Assembly (NCBI GenBank): GCA_001564255.1
Contig: LKNC01000012.1
Location: 1 to 20,052, forward strand
DNA length: 20,052 nt
Source of the DNA: Natrialbaceae archaeon Tc-Br11_E2g1
GTDB lineage: Archaea; Halobacteriota; Halobacteria; Halobacteriales; Natrialbaceae
Direction: 5' to 3'
A program made the position numbers and the translations under genes. Below are positions 15,693-20,052 of the stretch, piece by piece. Under the pieces are notes generated by a model. It worked only from the letters and a program-made list of their open reading frames with translations, did not search any database and was not told where the DNA came from. How positions within the stretch are numbered: the stretch's first letter is position 1; every line of letters starts with the position of its first letter.

Positions 15693-17591
15693 TCAGCCGT
15701 CGATCGGGGCCGCACTCGAGAGCGCCTCGTCGAGATCCGCGGCGGCCATCTTCTCGACTAAGGCGTCGATTACCTCCTCGCGGTTGCCCGTCACGAACTT
15801 GATCGAGCCGACGACGAGGTGGCCGCCACCGGAGACGCCGGCACCCGGAACCTCGGCCTCGAGTTCGGTGACCATGGTAGGGATGTCGAGCCGGACACCG
15901 TCACTGCGGAGGACGGCGAAATCGGGGCCGTAGCCGACCGTGATTACCGGATCGCCGGTCTCCTCGATCTTGCGGTCGTGGATCTCGCCGGTCGTCTTCC
16001 CCGGGGCGGGGTAGGTAAACCGGTGGGCGTAGTTCTCGACGTCGATCCGGTAGAGGTGGGCGTCGTTGTCGAGTTTCTCGTGTTCTACGTGGGCCATCGC
16101 GGCCTCGAGTTGCTCGTCGACGTCCTCACGGGCCCGGTCGGCGAGGAAACGCACGAGTTCGCGGTGGCGTTCCTCTTCGGTATCGATCTCTAAGAGGTCA
16201 CGGATCAGACGGTCCCCGGAGTTGTATCGGAGCCAGAAGGCGGCGTAGTCCAGGGCCTCGCTGACGTCTTTCAACCGGCTCTCGTCGTAGCCCTCCTCGG
16301 CGGCGAGTTCGAGATAGTCGTCCATCGCGTCGGCTTTCGAGCGGTCGGCGAGGCCGGCGACGGCGGGGATGTGTCGCAGTTCCTCGGTGAGGTCGGGGTA
16401 GATCATCCGGGCGAGTTCGACACAGAGCATCCCCGTGGTGATCCGGTAGTCCTCGTCGTGGAGGTACGGGTTGACGTGGGCATCGAGTAAGTCCTCGACG
16501 GCTCCCGGGTCGGGGTGGTGGTGGTCGACCGCGACGATCGGAATGTCGTAGTGGGCCAGGGTCTCGTATGCCGGCACGTCCTCCTCTGTCGAGCCGTTGT
16601 CGAGCATGAGAAGGAGGGGGAGTTGCTGGCCGTGGCGCTCTCGGTCCTCCAGGGCGAAGTTCAGATCACGCGTCGCGTCTTCCATCTCGTAGAACGGTGC
16701 TTTCGCCGGCAGCCGTTTGATCAGGTGCCGTGGTGCGTCGTCGTCCTCGTGAACGTCGGCGATAAAGCGCTCGAGGGCGAGTTGTACCGGAACCGCAGCA
16801 CACATGCCGTCGCCGTCGGCGTGGTGGCGCACCCGGATCGGGCGACCCTCGAGGACGGTCCGGCGAAGCAGGGTCGCGACCTCCTCCAGATCGGGGCGGA
16901 GCTTCTCGAAGGCCGGCCAGTCGATCAGCGGTTCGACCTCGTGGGGTTTTGCACGCGCTTCGAGGGCGGTTTTGAGACGGTCGCGTGCCTCGGCTTCGAC
17001 CTCGCCCTCGAGCGTCGAGAGGCCGTCGACCTCGAGTTGTACCGTTCCCTCGTGGCGTTCGGGAACGCCGGTGACCCGGACGATATCGCCGACCTCGATC
17101 GCCGGATACGCACGGACGCCGGCCTCCTCGAAGGCCGCACACGGGACGACGCCGTACTCGTCTGCGACGTGGAAGATCGTCGGGCCGCCGGTCTGTTTGA
17201 CCTGGACGACCTCGCCTTCGACGTGGACCTGGTCGCCGACGTTGGCTTCCAGTCGGTTCGTTCCCGTCAGCGCGTACTCGTGGTCGACCTCCGTCAGGTC
17301 GTAGTCGTCGACGTCTGCGGGTCTGAAGGCCATATCGCCGTTTTCCCGGACGTCCTCGAGTTCCACGACGATCTCCTCGCCGACGCGGAACGTGCCCTCG
17401 AGGACGGACTCGTGGACGAGCCCGGAGACGGAGTCAGAGAGATCCACGAAGATGCCGTACTCGACGATGCCGTTTATTTCCGCGAGATAGGGTACCCCGT
17501 CCTCGACGTCCTCGACGGTACAGTCGGCAGCGAGATCGTAGACGACGGAACCCCCGTCTTCGCCGGTCTCGCCGGCAGAATCGCGTGTCAT
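15693..17591 (-). CDS. DHH family phosphoesterase, RecJ-like, with S1 and OB domains
   Basis: 632 residues from the ATG at 17591; the frame runs on to a GTG at 17717, but a TATA-like GTTATAC lies near 17617-17625, so the ATG is preferred. Domain order: S1 RNA-binding fold (about 34-92, GIVEYGIFVDL...GLVHESVL), an OB-fold nucleic-acid domain (about 115-192), the DHH catalytic domain with HHADGDG (256-262), DNGS (331-334) and DHHHPD (356-361), and a DHHA1 domain with SGGGH (587-591). All metal-binding acids and histidines of the family are visible. It resembles the archaeal RecJ-like group COG1107, single-strand nucleases or nanoRNases, some tied to the replicative helicase. The DnaJ-type zinc finger found at the front of many members is missing. 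Substrate (DNA, RNA or short oligonucleotides) is undetermined. Confidence 0.9.
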   Translation of the reverse strand: MTRDSAGETGEDGGSVVYDLAADCTVEDVEDGVPYLAEINGIVEYGIFVDLSDSVSGLVHESVLEGTFRVGEEIVVELEDVRENGDMAFRPADVDDYDLTEVDHEYALTGTNRLEANVGDQVHVEGEVVQVKQTGGPTIFHVADEYGVVPCAAFEEAGVRAYPAIEVGDIVRVTGVPERHEGTVQLEVDGLSTLEGEVEAEARDRLKTALEARAKPHEVEPLIDWPAFEKLRPDLEEVATLLRRTVLEGRPIRVRHHADGDGMCAAVPVQLALERFIADVHEDDDAPRHLIKRLPAKAPFYEMEDATRDLNFALEDRERHGQQLPLLLMLDNGSTEEDVPAYETLAHYDIPIVAVDHHHPDPGAVEDLLDAHVNPYLHDEDYRITTGMLCVELARMIYPDLTEELRHIPAVAGLADRSKADAMDDYLELAAEEGYDESRLKDVSEALDYAAFWLRYNSGDRLIRDLLEIDTEEERHRELVRFLADRAREDVDEQLEAAMAHVEHEKLDNDAHLYRIDVENYAHRFTYPAPGKTTGEIHDRKIEETGDPVITVGYGPDFAVLRSDGVRLDIPTMVTELEAEVPGAGVSGGGHLVVGSIKFVTGNREEVIDALVEKMAAADLDEALSSAAPIDG

Positions 17592-17686
17592 CGTTGTCAG
17601 TAATTTGGGTCCGTCGCGTATAACGCTTGCCAAGAAGCGATCGGCGAGCGCCGCGTTCAAGGCCACGACCCCCCTGGTACCGAACG

Positions 17687-18421
17687 ATGATCGTCGTCGT
17701 TCCGGTCGACCCACCACGTGACGGACTCGTCCTGTCCTCGCTCACAGAACAGACACCGCTCTCGCCGGCCGAGGCCCGCCGACTCTACGAGGCATCGACG
17801 GAGGACGTCCTCCGCGCCGTCGCCTCGAGTGGTGGCGACGTGCTCGTGAACTACCGCGACGAGGGGACGCTGCCCGACGCGTCCGCCGACGGGGCGAGCG
17901 AGGCCGACGTCCGGGCACTCGCCGTCGACGCCTTGGGTGAGGCCCCCCGCACGGAGGTCCAGGTCGGCTCAACCCGCTCGGCCCGGATGGGCAACACCGT
18001 CACCCACCTCCTGAACCGTGAGGACGCCGCCAGCGTCGCCGTCGTAGAGCCGACCGCGACGCTGGTCGGTCGGACCGAAATCGACGGCGCGGCCATGTCC
18101 CTTCGGAGCAAGGACGTCCTCGTCGGCCCCTCGACTGGTGGGTCGGTGTACCTCGCCGGCTTTTCCGAACCGATCGACTTCACCGACGTCTACACGGCCC
18201 CCGAACTCACCTCGCTCGCCCGCCGGGCCCGGGAGGACGGCCTCGAGGTCGGGATCGCCCCCGCCGTCCCGACGATCGCCACCGAAGCCGGCCTCTGTGA
18301 GACGATCGCCGGCCTCGAGGCCCGCCGGACGACCCCGCTGGCGATTCCCGAGGCGACGGCGGCGGTGCTCGAGGACCTGAATCTCACCGTCGAGGCGGGG
18401 CCGACGCTCGTAAGACAGTAG
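17687..18421 (+). CDS. DUF2064-like protein (divergent glycosyltransferase A / CofC-type fold)
   Basis: 244 residues. The layout fits DUF2064, a small GT-A fold related to nucleotidyl- and glycosyltransferases: MIVVVPVDPP at the front, then PLSPAEARRLYEASTEDVLRAV (helix after the usual KTRL loop, here about residues 24-45), a middle VAVVEPTATLVG strand, DVLVGPSTGGSVYLAGF (about 145-161), and a final PAVPTIATEAGL. However, the basic KTRL loop after the first strand is replaced by LVLSSLTEQT, the SDxP metal motif by EPTAT, and DGG by TGG, so key binding residues seem lost. It may be non-catalytic or have a changed substrate. It starts 95 bases from the divergent RecJ-like gene. Family assignment is from pattern only. 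Confidence 0.55.
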   Translation: MIVVVPVDPPRDGLVLSSLTEQTPLSPAEARRLYEASTEDVLRAVASSGGDVLVNYRDEGTLPDASADGASEADVRALAVDALGEAPRTEVQVGSTRSARMGNTVTHLLNREDAASVAVVEPTATLVGRTEIDGAAMSLRSKDVLVGPSTGGSVYLAGFSEPIDFTDVYTAPELTSLARRAREDGLEVGIAPAVPTIATEAGLCETIAGLEARRTTPLAIPEATAAVLEDLNLTVEAGPTLVRQ

Positions 18422-18432
18422 ACCGACAACGC

Positions 18433-18440
18433 TTTTTGAT
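18433..18440 (+). promoter_or_regulatory. TATA-like element of tRNA-Ser
   Basis: CGCTTTTTGATC is centred about 26 bases before the first base of the tRNA, the normal archaeal position. It also follows the DUF2064-like stop by only 11 bases, so its T-run might double as a terminator. Confidence 0.45.
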
Positions 18441-18462
18441 CGGATCGAGAACTGTGACTCGA

Positions 18463-18547
18463 GGTGGGGTGGCAGAGCGGCCTAATGCGGTTGCCTTGAG
18501 AGCAACTGTCCTTTCAGGACTCATGGGTTCGAATCCCATCCCCACCG
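18463..18547 (+). tRNA. tRNA-Ser (anticodon UGA)
   Basis: 85 bases folding as a class II tRNA. The acceptor stem is GGTGGGG paired with CCCCACC, with discriminator G, as serine tRNAs require. The D stem is GCA/TGC with loop GAGCGGCCTAA. The anticodon stem is GTTGC/GCAAC around loop CTTGAGA, anticodon TGA at 18497-18499, reading UCA. A variable arm GTCCT-TTC-AGGAC follows, then T arm ATGGG-TTCGAAT-CCCAT. CCA is not encoded and there is no intron. The 3' end is partly repeated downstream. Confidence 0.97.
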
Positions 18548-18664
18548 TTGTGTCGCGAACAAACCCGTGAGCGACAGCGAGGCCGATGGGATTCGAGTCA
18601 GACCGAGGTTCTGCGAACGATGTGAGCAGGTTCTCGGGCGTAGTTCGAATCCCATCCCCACCGT
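18527..18664. repeat. Repeated tRNA-Ser T-arm/3' end with an inverted partial copy
   Basis: The 22 bases at 18527-18548 (T loop to the tRNA end plus one base) recur exactly at 18643-18664, 116 bases downstream. Between them, 18585-18596 (GATGGGATTCGA) is an exact inverse of the core at 18529-18540 and 18645-18656. A direct repeat of a tRNA 3' end is the form left by tRNA-directed integration, but the 94 bases between hold no gene. Alternatives are a decayed second tRNA or a small tRNA-derived repeat unit. Confidence 0.7.
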
Positions 18665-18691
18665 GTTTCGGACGACCGACCTAGTGGTGGG

Positions 18692-18757
18692 CCCAGCCTG
18701 AACTGATGGGTGAAATCGATGGCAGTCATCCGATTTCACTCATCAGTCGACGCTGGG
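18692..18757. repeat. Large hairpin (66 bases) downstream of tRNA-Ser
   Basis: Arms 18703-18718 and 18731-18746 pair at 15 of 16 positions around a 12-base loop that can extend the stem (GATG/CATC). An outer stem CCCAGC / GCTGGG (18692-18697 and 18752-18757) continues it across a symmetric 5-base internal loop. It is the most extensive secondary structure in the window. It lies between the T-arm repeat and the DUF2892 gene. It could be a structured RNA, a palindromic mobile repeat or a DNA cruciform site. Confidence 0.65.
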
Positions 18758-18810
18758 GACGGTACTAGACGTGGGAAACACACAAGTCCGACGCGCCCCA
18801 CCCTCCCGGT

Positions 18811-19023
18811 ATGGCCGAAAAGAACGTCGGTGGCCGTGATCGTCTCGTCCGTGGCATACTCGCCGTCCTCTTGACCGTCGTCGCAGTGAACACGCTCCGA
18901 AACGGGCGGCGCAAAACCGGACTCCTGGCTCTCGTCGGGGCGCTCGGGTTCGGTTTCAACGCGGCCACCTGTTTCTGTGGGACCAATAAAGCACTGGGTA
19001 TCGACACCACGGCCGACGAGTAG
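18811..19023 (+). CDS. DUF2892 small membrane protein (YgaP-like)
   Basis: 70 residues. The N-terminus KNVGGRDRLVRGILAVLL and two hydrophobic segments (about 13-28 and 37-53) separated by basic NGRRK match DUF2892, the membrane part of E. coli YgaP. The loop after the second segment has CFCG followed by KALGIDTT, where relatives have a Cys-containing CPLY..LGI(S/N)T. It probably sits in the cytoplasmic membrane with both termini on one side. In YgaP this domain is fused to a rhodanese; here a rhodanese gene lies 318 bases downstream on the same strand, suggesting a sulfur-transfer pair. The start is the first ATG; no clear TATA box was seen. Confidence 0.85.
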   Translation: MAEKNVGGRDRLVRGILAVLLTVVAVNTLRNGRRKTGLLALVGALGFGFNAATCFCGTNKALGIDTTADE

Positions 19024-19341
19024 CGTTTTGCCTGAACACTTTTCACGGAGTCAGACAGCGTAGACGTATGACCGAACAGCCCGAAGCAACGAGGGATACA
19101 CCGAGCGCATGGAAGCACTACGCGAGAAGGCAGGGCAAACCGAGAAGGATTACGGGGAACTCGGATTTCGGATCCTACAGATACTCGAGCACTTGCGGTA
19201 ATTCCGTCGGCTTCTGTGACCCGCGGCTCCGACTCGAGTTCGAACCCCCTACTACAGCTCCCATGGGCTGCCTAGAGACGATCGGTTCCCCGAACACGTC
19301 GTGCTCAACGCTTTTATCGTTCCAGCACGGAATTGGGGACA
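19024..19341. other. 318-base gap between the DUF2892 and rhodanese genes
   Basis: It contains a possible broken small gene (19068-19201), a T-loop-like GTTCGAACCCCC around 19231-19242 that does not fold into a tRNA, and the TATA-like CTTTTATC (about 19311-19318) that serves the rhodanese. No other coding or RNA feature was recognised. Confidence 0.5.
19068..19201 (+). pseudogene. Possible frameshifted small gene encoding an acidic helical peptide
   Basis: From the ATG at 19068 the first codons give MTEQPEA, a typical haloarchaeal start, but this frame then becomes basic and poor. The next frame, without its own early start, reads NEGYTERMEALREK and on to a TAA at 19199-19201, giving an amphipathic helix (EKDYGELGFRILQILEHLR). 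Joining the two by a one-base shift near 19086-19092 would give a protein of about 43 residues. Alternatively the intact product is only the 30 residues from the ATG at 19109. No family is recognised. A sequencing error, true decay, or chance are all possible. Confidence 0.3.
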
Positions 19342-19713
19342 ATGAGCAAGATTCGACCACCGGAACTCGAGGAACGACTCTCGGGAACTGACGGACCCGT
19401 CGTCCTCGACATCCGCCCGCGAAAGGACTACCAGCGCGGACACATCGAGGGGAGCCGGAACGTGGCGGTCTACGGGGACCTCCGGTCGGGTAACACGGAT
19501 GCCCTGCGAAAGAAGGTAGACAACATCCCGGCGGATCGAGACGTCGTGACGGTCTGTAAGGCGGGTGTGGTGGCCAAGAGGGCGACGACGGTACTCGAAG
19601 CGGAGGGCTACGACGCACGGACCCTCGCCGGCGGGATGCGTGGCTGGAAGGGATACCAGAACGGCTCGATCGGCTATCGGCTCTCCGCTGCAGTGCGGAG
19701 TCTGCTACCGTAA
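19342..19713 (+). CDS. Rhodanese-like domain protein
   Basis: 123 residues, a single rhodanese domain. Rhodaneses carry sulfane sulfur on an active Cys. Visible are VVLDIRPRKDYQRGHIEGSRN (conserved DxR and GHI-x-GS features, about 21-41), the active-site loop VCKAGVVAKRA with its single Cys (about residue 73) in a CxxGxxA pattern, and LAGGMRGWKGY (about 97-107), the CH2B-like closing motif. The ATG at 19342 is preferred over the one at 19333 because TATA-like CTTTTATC is centred about 27 bases upstream. The DUF2892 gene upstream suggests a membrane partner. It ends 10 bases from the converging amidohydrolase gene. Confidence 0.93.
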   Translation: MSKIRPPELEERLSGTDGPVVLDIRPRKDYQRGHIEGSRNVAVYGDLRSGNTDALRKKVDNIPADRDVVTVCKAGVVAKRATTVLEAEGYDARTLAGGMRGWKGYQNGSIGYRLSAAVRSLLP

Positions 19714-19723
19714 CTCGAGGGGG

Positions 19724-20052
19724 TCACTCGAGGCCGACACTCGGTGCGAGCGCGTCGATGACCCGGCAGGCGTTTTTCGAGAACGCACGGCGGAGTTTGT
19801 CTTCGGAGACGTCGAGGGTGAGGATCTCCATGACGGCGACGTCGGGGTGGCAGGCGGGTGTGCCACTGGCGAAGAAGACGCGGTCGGGGTGTTCGAGCAA
19901 GGCCCGCTCGAGTTGCTCGCGATACCGGACGAAGCTGGTGTCGACGTAACAGTCGTCGTACTCCGCCAGGAGATCGATGGTTCGGTCCATGAGCTGTCGG
20001 TCTAAGGGATAGCCGCCGAAACTCGCGACGACGACGGGGAACGCCCGGGAGA
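19724..20052 (-). CDS. Amidohydrolase-like (TIM-barrel) protein, C-terminal part
   Basis: The frame is open from the window edge to the stop at 19724, so only the last 108 residues are seen; an internal ATG at 19990 is not the start. The pattern matches the end of amidohydrolase family 2 (ACMSD-like): FPVVVASFGGYPLDR, a strand DDCYVDTS, then HPDRVFFASGTPACHPDV, and a closing helix KLRRAFSKNACRVI. In active members the first motif has HxGG and the second has FGSDxP, with His and Asp binding metal; here they read SFGG and FASGTP, so both residues appear replaced, although a nearby His is present (PACH). The enzyme may be inactive or use another ligand set. Its N-terminal HxH motif lies outside the window. 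Confidence 0.75.
   Translation of the reverse strand, partial: SRAFPVVVASFGGYPLDRQLMDRTIDLLAEYDDCYVDTSFVRYREQLERALLEHPDRVFFASGTPACHPDVAVMEILTLDVSEDKLRRAFSKNACRVIDALAPSVGLE

Noticed and set aside
19222..19250. T-loop-like GTTCGAACCCCC
   Set aside because: The bases on the 5' side do not pair to form a T stem and no other tRNA arms are present.
1..20052. CRISPR array, insertion sequence, integrase, toxin-antitoxin or defence island
   Set aside because: No regularly spaced repeats, transposase or integrase motifs, or small toxin-like gene pairs were seen; the AddB-like pair is the only DNA-processing operon.

Overview
This window looks like chromosomal DNA of a haloarchaeon (class Halobacteria); I do not name a genus. 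The evidence is very high GC, proteins rich in Asp and Glu, frequent CTCGAG, TATA-like boxes about 25 bases before start codons (mostly leaderless or short-leader transcripts), and archaea-only genes: glycerol-1-phosphate dehydrogenase, pantoate kinase plus phosphopantothenate synthetase, the archaeosine radical SAM enzyme, and a HalX response regulator.

Layout. 1-2617 (minus): a two-gene operon resembling a bacterial AddB split in two, a helicase-like protein without helicase motifs followed by a PD-(D/E)XK-type nuclease that runs off the left edge. 2792-4112 (plus): a two-CBS-domain protein and a short TraB-family protein. 4240-5544 (plus): aspartyl-tRNA synthetase. 5694-10971: a fatty-acid oxidation block of two acyl-CoA dehydrogenases (plus) and a fused 3-hydroxyacyl-CoA dehydrogenase/enoyl-CoA hydratase (minus), with a HalX response regulator (minus) between them. 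10994-13849 (minus): G1P dehydrogenase (archaeal lipid backbone), then phosphopantothenate synthetase and pantoate kinase (coenzyme A synthesis). 14191-15267 (plus): RaSEA for archaeosine in tRNA. 15332-17591 (minus): a RecJ-like DHH phosphoesterase with S1 and OB domains, tightly followed by a DUF192 gene. 17687-18421 (plus): a divergent DUF2064-like protein. 18463-18547: tRNA-Ser(UGA), followed by a repeat-rich intergenic stretch. 18811-19713 (plus): a DUF2892 membrane protein and a rhodanese, the two parts of a YgaP-type protein, separated by a possible broken small gene. 19724 to the right edge (minus): an amidohydrolase-like protein, partial.

How they fit together. Most genes are housekeeping: lipid catabolism with the CoA supply for it, membrane lipid synthesis, tRNA charging and modification, and DNA processing. 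I see no CRISPR array, transposase, integrase or toxin-antitoxin pair, and no convincing new multi-gene system. The most interesting points are the split AddB-like pair, the T-arm copies and large hairpin downstream of tRNA-Ser, two family members (DUF2064-like and amidohydrolase-like) that have lost expected active-site residues, and a basic insertion inside one acyl-CoA dehydrogenase.
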